A stretch of 22,340 nt of DNA from the NCBI GenBank assembly GCA_001664505.1, contig CP011806.1, positions 5,002,552 through 5,024,891 on the forward strand, written 5' to 3'. Below are positions 12,963 through 22,147 of the stretch, piece after piece. The notes below the pieces were generated by a model. That model was not told the DNA's origin. It ran no database searches and was given only the letters and a program-made list of their open reading frames with translations. Both the position numbers and the translations under genes were made by a program. Within the stretch, counting starts at the first letter, position 1. Every line of letters begins with the position of its first letter. Origin of the DNA: Acidobacteria bacterium Mor1. GTDB taxonomy: Bacteria > Acidobacteriota > Polarisedimenticolia > Polarisedimenticolales > Polarisedimenticolaceae.

Positions 12963-15581
12963 TCAATCCCAGGGCAGACCGACCAGTACGAATACCGTGT
13001 CCGCGCCGGTCTCGTTTCCGGCGAAGCCCAGGCTGATCGGGCCGAGGAACTTGACGTTGGCAGTCAGGCTCGCGCCCCAGCCGTAGGTGCCGGAGGCATC
13101 TTCCAGGGTGTCCCGGGTTGCCGAGGTGGCGATCCAGTCGACCCCTGCCTCCAGGTACAGCCGCGAGAGCTGGATGTCTTTCAGCTTGTAGCGCCAGGTC
13201 ACGCCGGCGTGGGCGTACTGGGGTGCCGCCGCGCCGAAGGGGATGAAGCCGTACAGGCTGCGGAAGCCGCCGGGATCGAACCAGAAGGGCCGCCGGTCGG
13301 CGCCGTCGGAGAGGCCGATGCCGAAGCGCGGAGTCAGGACGTGGCGCCGGGCGCGATCCAGCGGAATGGCCAGGTCTCCCTCGAGCTCCGCCTTCCACAG
13401 GTCGAAGCCGTCGAGGGTCTCCTCGGCCGATAGATAGAGCGCGCCTCCCTTCTCGGGAAAGAGCAGCCGGTCGTGGCGGTCCAGCTCCGCCTCGAAGGAG
13501 AACACGGTGCGGTCCCGCTGCTCCCGCATCAGGTTGGCGGTCGGATCGAGCTTCATCGACTCGTGGAACACGCCGGCCTGGATCACCGCGCCCCAGCGTA
13601 CCCGTTTGATCAACGAGACCCAGCCGCGGTAGCCCTCGTAGCCCTCGGCGGCCTCGTCCACCAGGCTCTGATCGGCGTCGACCACCAGGAAGTCGTTGTC
13701 GAACCAGCGGGCTCCGACCTCGGCGCCCAGGTTCTGGAAGCCGAAGCCGTACTCGGTGCGGTAGCGGGCATCGACGCTGAAGACGTCCTTGGAACCGGCG
13801 ATGGTCAGGTCGACGAAGTCGCCGCGGCCGCTGAAGTTGGATTTCGCGGCGCGGATGAATCCGGCGAACTCCAGGGCTCCGCGATACGCGCCGCCGGCGG
13901 CGAAGGCATAGTAGTCATCTCCGCGAAGCTCCACCTCGATGTGCGTGCTGTCGCCGTCGAGGCGCATGGGCCGCAGGGTCCAGTCGAAGATCGCACCCCG
14001 GGCGATCAGTTCGTCGAGCCGGGCGGCCAGTCGATCGAGGGTGAAGCCGTTCCCTTCCAGGGCGGAGAGGAACTTCTCGGCCCGGGTCAGGCGGACCTCC
14101 CCCTCGACGGCGGTCGAGAGCCGCGCCACGGTGGGTTCCGACAGGGTGATCTGAAGCCGCCCCTCGGCGGGATCCCAGCGGATGGCATCCACCTGCACCA
14201 GCGAGCGACCGCGGTCGATGGCCTGTTTGCGCGCCCGCCCGGCGATCCGCGCCATGACCGACGGATTGATGTTGACGGGTAGGGTGTCGAGCTGCACCGT
14301 CGGTGCGTCGGCGCCGTCGAACCGAACCTCGACGCTGCGGATACGGGCGCTCTCCTGCAACACGTAGCGAGCGATCAGGCCGCGCGCGCCGTCGATCAGT
14401 TCAACGTGGCCGCTACGGAAGGGGCCGCGGTTCAGGAGGCGGGTCAGCTCGGCGGTCAGCCGGTAGCGGGAAACGCCCCGCTCGAGGCCGATCCGTTGGG
14501 CGAGCTTTTCCGGGTCGACCTGTTCGGTGCCTTCGACCTCGATGCCTGCGATCTGGAGCCGCGGGCCGCCGGCCGCGTCTTCCAACGCTTTCCAGGTCGC
14601 CTCCCGCTCCTCGGCATAGGAGCGGCGTCCTTCGGCGAGCAACTCGTCGACCCGGACCCCGAAGCTGATCGGCGGGAAGTCCTTGACGTCGGGCCACAGC
14701 GCCACGTCGGCCAGGGCGCGCATCTCCTCGTTGCGGGCATCGGCCATCACGTTGATCGAACGGTTCAATACGTCGATCGATCCCGACAGCGCCGGGTTGT
14801 TGATGATGCCCTCGGAGACGTCGACGGCGAAGACCAGGTCCTTGCCGAAACTGCGCGCGGTTTCCACCGGGAGGTTTTCGACCAACATGCCGTCGACCAG
14901 CTGGCGATCGTCGTAGCGCACCGGCGGGAAGATCCCGGGAATGGCCGTCGAGCCACGGACCAGCGCCACCAGCCGCCCCCGGTCCGGCGCGAAGCGTTCG
15001 CCGGTGAGGATGTCGGTGGTCACCGCCCGGTAGGGCATGTGCAGTTTCTCGAAGTCACCGCCGGATTCGAGCTGGGCGTGGAGCAGGTAGCGGTACATCT
15101 CGAGCTTGAGCCGCCCGCTCTCGGCGATCGACCCGACCTCGAGCAGTTCACCCTGGCGCACGTTGAGGGTCAGCTGGGCGTTGCGGTAGATCTCCTCCCG
15201 CCTGGAGAGCACTGCCTGGCGCTGATCGAGCCCCGAGACGATCGAGTCCCAGTCCTTGGTGCGGATTATCTGCTCGACGGTGTCGACGTCGAAGCCGCCG
15301 GCCAGCAGCGAGCCGATCAGCGAACCGATCGAGGTGCCCGCCACCGCATCGAATTCCACCCCGTCTTCGAGCATCGCCTGGAGCGCGCCGACGGTGGCGG
15401 TACCGCGGGAGCCGCCGCCCGATAGCGCCAGCGCTACCGTCGGCCGGCCCGGCGTGGTCCAGCGTTCGGGCACGCCGTAGCGCAGGTCGGCGGGAAGCTT
15501 CTCGGCTTGCAGGATCTCCGCCGCGGAGGCGGGGGCGGCCAGGCAGACCAATACGGCAAAGATGATCGACGAACGCAGCAC
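12963..15581 (-). CDS. Patatin-like phospholipase fused to POTRA segments and an Omp85-type outer-membrane barrel
   Basis: An 872-residue protein with a signal peptide (1-20, ending APASA). The patatin domain (about 45-315) shows the oxyanion loop GGGSRG (55-60), the nucleophile elbow GTSIG with Ser84, the STAIPGIFPPV segment (211-221) and the catalytic Asp230 in DGMLVENLPV. Patatins are Ser/Asp-dyad lipid acyl hydrolases. Residues about 341-575 look like up to three POTRA-type beta-alpha-alpha-beta-beta repeats (LQIAGIEVEGTEQV; IRSVEVRF; VARLSTAVEGEVRL). The last 295 or so residues are alternating beta-strands of an Omp85-like barrel, ending VFVLVGLPWD. The layout is that of type Vd autotransporters such as PlpD and FplA, predicting a surface-exposed or released lipase. 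The start is GTG with GGAG eight bases upstream. Substrate unknown. Confidence 0.92.
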   Translation of the reverse strand: MLRSSIIFAVLVCLAAPASAAEILQAEKLPADLRYGVPERWTTPGRPTVALALSGGGSRGTATVGALQAMLEDGVEFDAVAGTSIGSLIGSLLAGGFDVDTVEQIIRTKDWDSIVSGLDQRQAVLSRREEIYRNAQLTLNVRQGELLEVGSIAESGRLKLEMYRYLLHAQLESGGDFEKLHMPYRAVTTDILTGERFAPDRGRLVALVRGSTAIPGIFPPVRYDDRQLVDGMLVENLPVETARSFGKDLVFAVDVSEGIINNPALSGSIDVLNRSINVMADARNEEMRALADVALWPDVKDFPPISFGVRVDELLAEGRRSYAEEREATWKALEDAAGGPRLQIAGIEVEGTEQVDPEKLAQRIGLERGVSRYRLTAELTRLLNRGPFRSGHVELIDGARGLIARYVLQESARIRSVEVRFDGADAPTVQLDTLPVNINPSVMARIAGRARKQAIDRGRSLVQVDAIRWDPAEGRLQITLSEPTVARLSTAVEGEVRLTRAEKFLSALEGNGFTLDRLAARLDELIARGAIFDWTLRPMRLDGDSTHIEVELRGDDYYAFAAGGAYRGALEFAGFIRAAKSNFSGRGDFVDLTIAGSKDVFSVDARYRTEYGFGFQNLGAEVGARWFDNDFLVVDADQSLVDEAAEGYEGYRGWVSLIKRVRWGAVIQAGVFHESMKLDPTANLMREQRDRTVFSFEAELDRHDRLLFPEKGGALYLSAEETLDGFDLWKAELEGDLAIPLDRARRHVLTPRFGIGLSDGADRRPFWFDPGGFRSLYGFIPFGAAAPQYAHAGVTWRYKLKDIQLSRLYLEAGVDWIATSATRDTLEDASGTYGWGASLTANVKFLGPISLGFAGNETGADTVFVLVGLPWD

Positions 15582-15607
15582 GCGGGGTTCTCCAAGTGAG
15601 GCCGTCC

Positions 15608-15636
15608 ATAGTATCCCGCTCTCGGGCGGGCACCAA
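15608..15636 (-). promoter_or_regulatory. Predicted sigma-70-type promoter for the patatin-barrel gene
   Basis: On the minus strand TTGGTG (15631-15636), a 17-base spacer and TACTAT (15608-15613) place transcription about 20 bases before the GTG start at 15581. The spacer contains an inverted repeat, CCCGC-CCGAGA-GCGGG. This gene can therefore be transcribed independently of addA, which ends 86 bases upstream; a CGGCC-TGAC-GGCCG hairpin in that gap lacks a T-run. Confidence 0.5.
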
Positions 15637-15666
15637 TCGGCCGTCAGGCCGCGAAGCCGAGCGGAT

Positions 15667-18600
15667 TCAGGCCTCGAGGATCTTGCCGTGGCGGATCAGC
15701 CACAGTTCGGTGCGGGGCGGTTGCTCCAGGCCGCGGGCGGCGCGTACCGCCTCGGCGTAGACCTTGAGCTGCCGGCCGTAGCGGTCGCGCAGCAACTCGA
15801 CGTCAGGGTCGGCGTCGGTCTTGTAGTCGGCGACCACCAGGGTTCCGTCCAGTTCGTAGAGCAGATCGATGGTGCCGCTCCACAGGGCGTCGTCGTCGCC
15901 ACGGTGGATCAGCGGAACCTCCCGGCCCACGATGCGCGCCTGGCGCAACCGTTCGCCGGGCTCGGTTTCGTGGAAGCGCCGCAGCAGGGCAAGCACTTCT
16001 TGCTGCAGCGCCTCGGCGTCGAGGGCTTCCTGGGCGGCGACGCTGCGGGAAAGCTGTAGCCCGAGCTGAAGCAACTCCGCCTTGTCCTCGGCGCCCCACA
16101 GTTCCAGCGCCCGGTGCACCACCGTGCCGATCACGTTGGCCGGGATCCCCTTGGCCGAACCCCCCGGGCCGCGGCCGCGGACCGGAGCTTCAGGCTCGTG
16201 ACTGCTCGGCCGGCGGAATGCAGGGCGTGCCAGGGCGTCCAGGCGCACCGCGGCCTGTTCATAGCGCCGCACCGCCGCGTCCACATCCCGGGCTTCCCGC
16301 TCGCCCCCTCTGCGGCGTTCCGCCCTGGCCAGGTAGCGCCGGTGGATCACGCCGTCGCCGGCCAGGAGTGCGCCTTCCTCGAGGCCGGAGTCGTAGTCCC
16401 AGACCCGCAGGGCGGCCAGGGCATTGCGGTCGCTGTCCTTGCCGCCGAAGAGCACCAGCCGTTCCCGGGCCCGGGTCAGGGCGACGTAGAGAATGCGGGC
16501 GTCCTCCGCCTGCTCGTGGCGCTTCTCCCGCACCCGCTCGAGGGTCCAGGCGCTGTTCTCCCGGTGCTCGATCTTGATCGCCAGGGTCTTGCGTCCGTGC
16601 CGCAGCCGCGAGATCGAAACCTGGAGCGGTCCTTCCATCGCCGGCATCGGCCGGGCAAGGTCGGGCACCACGATGCGGGCGTTCTCCAGACCCTTGGCCT
16701 TGTGGATCGTCAGCACCCGCACCGCCTGGCTGCCCTCGTCGGCCAGGGGGGAGTCCGCTTCGATGTCGGCGCTGCGTTCCTCCTCCAGCGCGTCGATCAC
16801 CTCGTCGAGGGACAGCTTGCCGTCCCGGGCGAGTTCCGCGGCGGCCGCTTCCAGTTTCTGCAGGTTGGCGACTCGCTGAGCGCCCTCGAAGGAGGCGGCG
16901 CCCAGCAGCAACGACCCGCTGCGTTCGAGCGCCGTACGCACGACCTGATCGGCGGGTAGATCGCGGATCGCATCCCGCAGTTCGTCCAACCGCCGCATTG
17001 CCCGGTAGAGATCGGGGCAGCGGGTCAGGTCGACGGTCGCGCCCGGATGGAAACGTCCGTGGGCCGCCACGTGGGCATGCAGTTCGGTGTCCGCCACACC
17101 TCCGGCGGGGGAGCGCAGGTAGGCCAGCAAAGCGACTCCGTCGCCCGGCCGGGACAGCGTGCGCAGCAGCGCGATCAACTGGGTGATCTCCGGCCGCCGC
17201 AGGAACTCCCGGCCGCCGTCGACGACGAACGGGATGCCTCGCTCCCGCAAGCCGCGCAGGTAGATGCCGAGTTGGCTGAACGCCCGGAGCAGCACCGTCA
17301 CATCGCCGTAGCGGCACTCGCCGGCGGCGACCCAGCCTTCGATCTGTTCCGCCAGAATGCGGCTCTCGGCCAGCCGGCGTTCGCCTGCCAGCAGCTTGCG
17401 GTCGGTCTCCGGGGTCCAGATCTCGACACGAGGTCCGTCGCCTGTGACAGGACGGGCCGCTTGGATCGCCTCGTAGTCCGGCTGGTAGGCCGACGCCTGC
17501 CACACCCCTCGGGGATCCTCGAACAGGCGGTTGACCGGGTTCAAGACGCCGTCGACGCTGCGGAAGTTCTCGGTCAGCAGGCAGGGGATGCCGGGAGGGT
17601 CCTGCTCCAGCAGGTGCTGCACCGTGTGGGCGAAGGCTTCGTAGTCGGCGCCGCGGAAGCGGTAGATCGATTGCTTGGGGTCGCCGACGACGAACAGCCG
17701 CCCCGGGGCCAGCCGGGTGTCGAAGGCGTGGTCCGCGGCGGCGTCGTCACGTTCACCGAGATACATCATGATCTCGTACTGCAGCGGGTCGGTGTCCTGG
17801 AACTCGTCGACCAGCAGCATGCGGAACCGTTCGCGGCAGCGCCGCCGGATATCCGGATGGTCGCGCAACAGATTGCGGGCCAGGACCAGGAGCGCGTCGA
17901 AGCTGACGAAGCCCCGTTCCAGATACGCTTCCCGCGCCTCGGCGGCGAAGGGGCCCACCGCCTCGACGGCGGCGTCGAGCAGCGCGTCATCTCCGCGGTA
18001 GAGTCCCCGGGCTAGCCGGTAGCCCTCCTGCCCCAGCCGCTTCAGCGCGCCGAGTCGGGACCCGAGCGCCTTGCCGCTGATGGCGAAGCTGCCTTCCATC
18101 CCGTCGGGCAGATCCGGATCGGCATCGACCATCCGGCGCAGGCCGTCGCTGCCTTCTTCGTCCCACGCCGAAAGGGCGTTGCGCAGACCGCGCAGCAGGC
18201 GAATGCCCTTGAGTCGGTCTTCGGTGCCGAAGCGGATCAGCGCGTCGTCGAGCTGGGCCGCGAGGGCCGCGACCTCGTCGCCCAGGATCTCCCGGCGATC
18301 CGGCCGCGCCCCGTCGGCGTCCAGCAGGGATTGTGGAACATCGAAGCCGGCCAGGCGGAAGGCCAATCGCCGCAGCAGATCCAGATCCAGCGGACCGAGC
18401 AAGCGCCGCCACAGCTCTCCCCGGGGGGCCGTGGGGCCCAGTTCGCGTCCGGCGAAGCGATCCCAGCTCTCGGCCAGTACCACCTCCCAGTGGGCGCCCT
18501 GATCTACCTCGAAGCGGGGATCGACTCCGGACTGCAGCGGGTAGCGCCGCAACAGCCCTGAGCAGAAGGCGTGAATCGTGTCGATCTGGGCCGCGTGAAG

Positions 18601-18960
18601 TTGGTGCAGGGCCTCCAGTGCACGAGCGCCGATACGCACCGGCTCGATGCCGCAGGTGTCCCGCAACCAGAGGAACGATCGATCCGCTTCGCCGTTGCCT
18701 TCCTCATCGCCGGGAGTGCGCGCCCGCTCGATCAGGCGTTCCAGTCCGAAGGCCAGTCGTTCGCGCATCTCCGCCGCGGCCTTCTTGGTGAAGGTGATCG
18801 CCGCGAGCTCGCGTAATTCGAGGGTGTCGGAGCCGATGGCGTTGAGCACCCGCTCGACCAGCAGACTGGTCTTGCCGGTTCCGGCGCCGGCGGTGACCAC
18901 CACGTTGCGGTCGAAGGTGGTGGCGGCGATGCGCCGCGCCTCGGCGTCACGCAGGCTCAA
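15667..18960 (-). CDS. addA: AddA-like UvrD-family helicase-nuclease
   Basis: A 1097-residue protein with UvrD/Rep helicase motifs: Walker A AGAGTGKT (24-31), motif Ia ITFTKKAAAEMRERL (55-69), motif II LLVDEFQDTDPLQ (about 382-394), motif III GDPKQSIYRFRGAD, motif V VRVLTIHKAKGLE and motif VI LYVALTRARERL (about 822). The C-terminus has a PD-(D/E)XK nuclease: TVVHRALELW, SGTIDLLYEL, VVADYKTDADP (about 1040) and QLKVYAEAV. This is the AddA arrangement: with AddB it unwinds and resects double-strand-break ends for RecA-dependent repair. It is somewhat shorter than the roughly 1230 residues of Bacillus AddA. It starts with TTG overlapping the addB stop (TTGA), with GGAG eight bases upstream, so synthesis is coupled to AddB. 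Confidence 0.93.
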   Translation of the reverse strand: MSLRDAEARRIAATTFDRNVVVTAGAGTGKTSLLVERVLNAIGSDTLELRELAAITFTKKAAAEMRERLAFGLERLIERARTPGDEEGNGEADRSFLWLRDTCGIEPVRIGARALEALHQLHAAQIDTIHAFCSGLLRRYPLQSGVDPRFEVDQGAHWEVVLAESWDRFAGRELGPTAPRGELWRRLLGPLDLDLLRRLAFRLAGFDVPQSLLDADGARPDRREILGDEVAALAAQLDDALIRFGTEDRLKGIRLLRGLRNALSAWDEEGSDGLRRMVDADPDLPDGMEGSFAISGKALGSRLGALKRLGQEGYRLARGLYRGDDALLDAAVEAVGPFAAEAREAYLERGFVSFDALLVLARNLLRDHPDIRRRCRERFRMLLVDEFQDTDPLQYEIMMYLGERDDAAADHAFDTRLAPGRLFVVGDPKQSIYRFRGADYEAFAHTVQHLLEQDPPGIPCLLTENFRSVDGVLNPVNRLFEDPRGVWQASAYQPDYEAIQAARPVTGDGPRVEIWTPETDRKLLAGERRLAESRILAEQIEGWVAAGECRYGDVTVLLRAFSQLGIYLRGLRERGIPFVVDGGREFLRRPEITQLIALLRTLSRPGDGVALLAYLRSPAGGVADTELHAHVAAHGRFHPGATVDLTRCPDLYRAMRRLDELRDAIRDLPADQVVRTALERSGSLLLGAASFEGAQRVANLQKLEAAAAELARDGKLSLDEVIDALEEERSADIEADSPLADEGSQAVRVLTIHKAKGLENARIVVPDLARPMPAMEGPLQVSISRLRHGRKTLAIKIEHRENSAWTLERVREKRHEQAEDARILYVALTRARERLVLFGGKDSDRNALAALRVWDYDSGLEEGALLAGDGVIHRRYLARAERRRGGEREARDVDAAVRRYEQAAVRLDALARPAFRRPSSHEPEAPVRGRGPGGSAKGIPANVIGTVVHRALELWGAEDKAELLQLGLQLSRSVAAQEALDAEALQQEVLALLRRFHETEPGERLRQARIVGREVPLIHRGDDDALWSGTIDLLYELDGTLVVADYKTDADPDVELLRDRYGRQLKVYAEAVRAARGLEQPPRTELWLIRHGKILEA

Positions 18961-21900
18961 ACCTGTTTCTCCAGCACGCGGACCCGCCGGGTGTTCTTCT
19001 TCTTCAGCGCGCGGAAGTCGGCGGCGTCCTGGGCCAGGTCATCCCGCTCCCGGGTCGGCGGGTGCGCCCGGCGGCAGGCGGGGCGGTAGGCGCAGTAGCG
19101 GCACGGCCCGTCGTCCCGGGCCATGGGGAACGACCCGGTCTCCAGCAGTTCCGACAACACCCGCAGGGTTTCGCGCACGCCCTCCCGGGTCGCGTGGTCC
19201 AACTGCAGGCTCGCCCGGTCGCCACGGGTCGGATGGCGCTCGTAGTAGGGAGCGACGCCGAGGAGTTCGACCTCGGTGTCCGGTTCCGACAGGAGCTGAT
19301 AGATCGCCGCCTGGAGCTTGAGTCCCTTGAGCGCCTGGGACGGATCGGTTTGACCTTCCAGGTTGCCCGAGGTCTTGTAGTCGCCGACGATCTGCTCGCC
19401 GTCCCGGGCGATGACCCGGTCCAGCCGGCCGTGGACCGTCAGGCTCTCACCGTTGCCGAGGGGCAGCTCCCGGGCGATCACCTGTTCCAGTCCCTCGATG
19501 GTCCAGCCGCTCCGGAGCCGCGCCAGATCCTGGAGCAGGAAGTGCTCCATCACCCCGAGCCAGATCTCCGACTGGCTGCTCCAGTAGAAACCCAGCCGGT
19601 CTTCCCGCCGTTCCCGTTCCACCGCCATCTGGTCGTTCCAGGCGGCGGCGAGAATGGTCTTGGCCCGAAGCTCGAGATCGTCGCCGTCCAGCCCTTCTTC
19701 GAGCAGGTGCTTGTAGACCGCTTCGAGGGTCTCGTGAACCCGTAGACCGATCTCCTGGGCGGGCAGGGCGTAGGCGTCCGCCTCGGGTTCCAGCTCCTCG
19801 ATACCCAGTACGTAGCCGAAGAAGTAGCGCAGGGGGCAACGTCCCAGTTCCTGCAGGGAAGACACGCTGTGGCGATCACGGGTGATCGGTTGCTGCAGCC
19901 GGCCGTCGTAGCGCATGTCCCCGGGTTCGAACTGTTCGGTGACCCGGATCATCTCGAGTCCGGCGGCGAGCTGCGGTCGGCGCGTGGCCAACCCTTCGTG
20001 AGCAGCGGTCGGATCGGTGGCCGACAGCGCGATCCATTGCAGCGCCTCGGCGGGCGTCAGCATGCCCGGCGTCTCGGCCAGGCCCTCCAGGCGCCGCAGG
20101 GGATGGGCCGGCACCGACTCGGCGTGACGCACAACCGCTTCGGTGGAGGGCTCTCCCAGGGCGACCCGGCCGACCTCGCGAAGAAAGAACGAGGGCACGT
20201 TGGCCCGGCCCGCCTCGTCGGCCCGCAGCCAGGAGATGTCGATCCGCTCCTCGGCGGCGGCGAGCATCGAGGCCAGCAGTTGGCGCTCCTCGCTTTCCCC
20301 TTCCAGCTTGAGCGGCAGGGCGAAGCCCCCCCGGTTACGCAGGTTGCGGCGCAGGCGGTCGGGGAGGAACGGATCTTCCCGGGGCACCCGCGGTACGAGG
20401 CCCTGCTGGAACCCGAGGATGAACACCCGGCGGAAGGTCAGTCCGCGAGCCTGCATCGCGTCGAGCACCCGGATGCCTTCTCCCTCTTCGTCGCCGAGGG
20501 GAACCCGGCTCTCGTCGAGGGTCTTTTCCAACCAGTCAACGGCCTCGCGGAAGGTCACCGGATCGCTGCCGGCGATCTGGGTCAGCGCCCGCATCTCTCG
20601 CAGATGCTCGGCCAGTTGGCCGTAGCCGGGCGCCTTCTCCGGCTCCCCCTCGAATTGCAGGTAGCGGCGGAGCAGCAGCTCGATGGTCCGGGCGTGTTCG
20701 TGCCAGTTGCGCAGGGTCTCCGGACGCACGACCCGGTCGAGGCGTTCGATGATCTGCGCCGCGTCGCGACAACCCTGGCGCACCAGCCAATCCGGTTCGT
20801 CCCTGCTTCCCAGCCGGCGCCGGTCGGTCGGGCGCTCGGCCCAACGGCTCAGCTCTTCCAGCCATTCCCGTCGTCCGCCCAGGATTCGCGCCCGCCTGCT
20901 CCAGCGTTCCAGCCCGCCGGGAAGCGGGGCCTCGGCGCCGAGGGCGCGGGTGTCGAGCCGGTGCGAGCGCAGCAGCTCGACGGTACGCCCCCGGGGGTAG
21001 TCGTCGGCGCAGACCCGCAGCAACAACAGCAGGTCGTGAATCCAGGGTTCGCGCCGCAGCGGCAGCTCGAGGCTGGTGGTCAGCGTCAGGGACTGGGCCT
21101 CGATCGCGGCCAGGTAGGGTTCGAGGCTGCGGCCGATCAGGGCGATGTCCCTGGGAGCGACTCCGTTCTCGATCTCGACCAGCGCGTGCCGCAGGGCGAT
21201 CTCCACCTCGCGCGCGGCCCCCTGGGCGTGGCGGAAGCGAACGGTCTGGAGCGGTTCCCCCCGCTCGTCCTCCCGGAACAGCAACGGAAGGCGAGGCCCG
21301 AGGCAGCCCGCCGGTTTGTCCGGCAGCGCCTCGGCGCCGGGCTCACTCTGAAGATGCCGGGCGGCGTAGTCCCGGGCGTAGTCCACGGCAGGAGAGCGGT
21401 CGTCGTAGGGCAGGAACGCCGTGACCGGTGTCTCCCGGGCGAGAGCCCGCACCAGGGTCAGGTGCATGCCCACCAGCTCGTAGGCGCCGTGGAGGAACAC
21501 GCCGGTGATCCCCTTGGCGAAGGAGCCCGCCTCATCGGCGGCGGCGGCGATCCAGCCGGCTTCGTCGGTCAGCCCCTGGGTCTCGAGCCGGGTCAATTCC
21601 CGGACGTAGCCGGCGTAGAGCTCGGCGAGAGCCCGGTCGGACGCCTGTTCCCCTGCGGCGTGAAGGTGATCGGGTGAAATCTCGGCTTCGCGCAGTTCGG
21701 TCAGTGTGGCCAGCAGACTGCGGCGGCTTCCGGGGCGCTCGCCGGCGAAGCGGCTCAGCGGGTGATCGGGCAGCCGGTCCAGGGCCCGTTCGAGCACCGG
21801 TTCCAGGAGGCGCGGCGACATCGCGGTCAGCGGCGGCCGCATGGCGCTCTCGAGGATGCGCCGGGCCAATCCGCGGAAGGTGCCGACCTCGACTCCGAGC

Positions 21901-22067
21901 CAGGCGCTGCGCTCTTCGGCCAGGCGTCGCTGGACGTGGCGGGCCAGCCGCCGGGTCGGGGTGACGATCCAGATCGGGCCCTCGGGAGCGGCGTCCCGCA
22001 GTACCGCAACCCGCCGGATCAGCTCCCGTTCGAGGGTGAACGGATCCGGGTGATAGAGCGCGCGCAT
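18957..22067 (-). CDS. addB: AddB-like nuclease subunit with iron-sulfur-type cysteines
   Basis: A 1036-residue partner of AddA. The helicase-like fold has lost its Walker A: the equivalent strand and loop read IWIVTPTRRLARHVQ near residues 32-46, without GxGKT/S. The C-terminal part carries a PD-(D/E)XK nuclease (VHETLEAVYKHL; VHGRLDRVI; IVGDYKTSG near 895; LQAAIYQLL). The AddB iron-sulfur staple is present: one Cys before the nuclease (GRCPLRYFFGYV, about 740) and CRYCAYRPAC at the end (about 985). These features establish an AddB-type protein that contributes one nuclease and DNA recognition, while ATP hydrolysis comes from AddA. ATG 22067 has only a weak AGGCG upstream; TGATACATT 9-17 bases before it on the minus strand could be an extended -10 giving an almost leaderless mRNA. 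First gene of addBA. Confidence 0.9.
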   Translation of the reverse strand: MRALYHPDPFTLERELIRRVAVLRDAAPEGPIWIVTPTRRLARHVQRRLAEERSAWLGVEVGTFRGLARRILESAMRPPLTAMSPRLLEPVLERALDRLPDHPLSRFAGERPGSRRSLLATLTELREAEISPDHLHAAGEQASDRALAELYAGYVRELTRLETQGLTDEAGWIAAAADEAGSFAKGITGVFLHGAYELVGMHLTLVRALARETPVTAFLPYDDRSPAVDYARDYAARHLQSEPGAEALPDKPAGCLGPRLPLLFREDERGEPLQTVRFRHAQGAAREVEIALRHALVEIENGVAPRDIALIGRSLEPYLAAIEAQSLTLTTSLELPLRREPWIHDLLLLLRVCADDYPRGRTVELLRSHRLDTRALGAEAPLPGGLERWSRRARILGGRREWLEELSRWAERPTDRRRLGSRDEPDWLVRQGCRDAAQIIERLDRVVRPETLRNWHEHARTIELLLRRYLQFEGEPEKAPGYGQLAEHLREMRALTQIAGSDPVTFREAVDWLEKTLDESRVPLGDEEGEGIRVLDAMQARGLTFRRVFILGFQQGLVPRVPREDPFLPDRLRRNLRNRGGFALPLKLEGESEERQLLASMLAAAEERIDISWLRADEAGRANVPSFFLREVGRVALGEPSTEAVVRHAESVPAHPLRRLEGLAETPGMLTPAEALQWIALSATDPTAAHEGLATRRPQLAAGLEMIRVTEQFEPGDMRYDGRLQQPITRDRHSVSSLQELGRCPLRYFFGYVLGIEELEPEADAYALPAQEIGLRVHETLEAVYKHLLEEGLDGDDLELRAKTILAAAWNDQMAVERERREDRLGFYWSSQSEIWLGVMEHFLLQDLARLRSGWTIEGLEQVIARELPLGNGESLTVHGRLDRVIARDGEQIVGDYKTSGNLEGQTDPSQALKGLKLQAAIYQLLSEPDTEVELLGVAPYYERHPTRGDRASLQLDHATREGVRETLRVLSELLETGSFPMARDDGPCRYCAYRPACRRAHPPTRERDDLAQDAADFRALKKKNTRRVRVLEKQV
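18969..18972 (-). promoter_or_regulatory. Ribosome binding site for the TTG start of addA
   Basis: GGAG on the minus strand, inside the last codons of addB, lies eight bases before TTG 18960. It supports the rare TTG start and the TTGA stop-start overlap. Confidence 0.6.
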
Positions 22068-22103
22068 CGGCGCCTAATGTATCAAGCCGGAGGCAGTCTC
22101 AGG

Positions 22104-22112
22104 TGCTAGGAT
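22104..22112 (+). promoter_or_regulatory. Predicted extended -10 promoter for the DUF4301-like gene
   Basis: TGCTAGGAT matches TGnTAnnnT, about 35 bases before ATG 22148. No clear -35 box is present. The 11-base context GGTGCTAGGAT is identical to that upstream of the AAA+ operon at 2744-2754. Confidence 0.4.
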
Positions 22113-22147
22113 CCCTGCGTTCTTTCCGACCCGCGACGAGGATCCCA

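Noticed and set aside
19869-21677. A 602-codon open frame on the plus strand antisense to addB
   Set aside because: Its translation is rich in Gly, Gln, Pro and Arg with no recognisable domain, and it lies entirely over addB, whose nuclease and cysteine motifs are clear. Long antisense frames are expected at this GC content.
5547-22067. mutM, the alkyladenine glycosylase and addBA as one DNA-repair island
   Set aside because: They are on different strands in separate transcription units with unrelated genes between them. Proximity alone is not evidence of a functional island.
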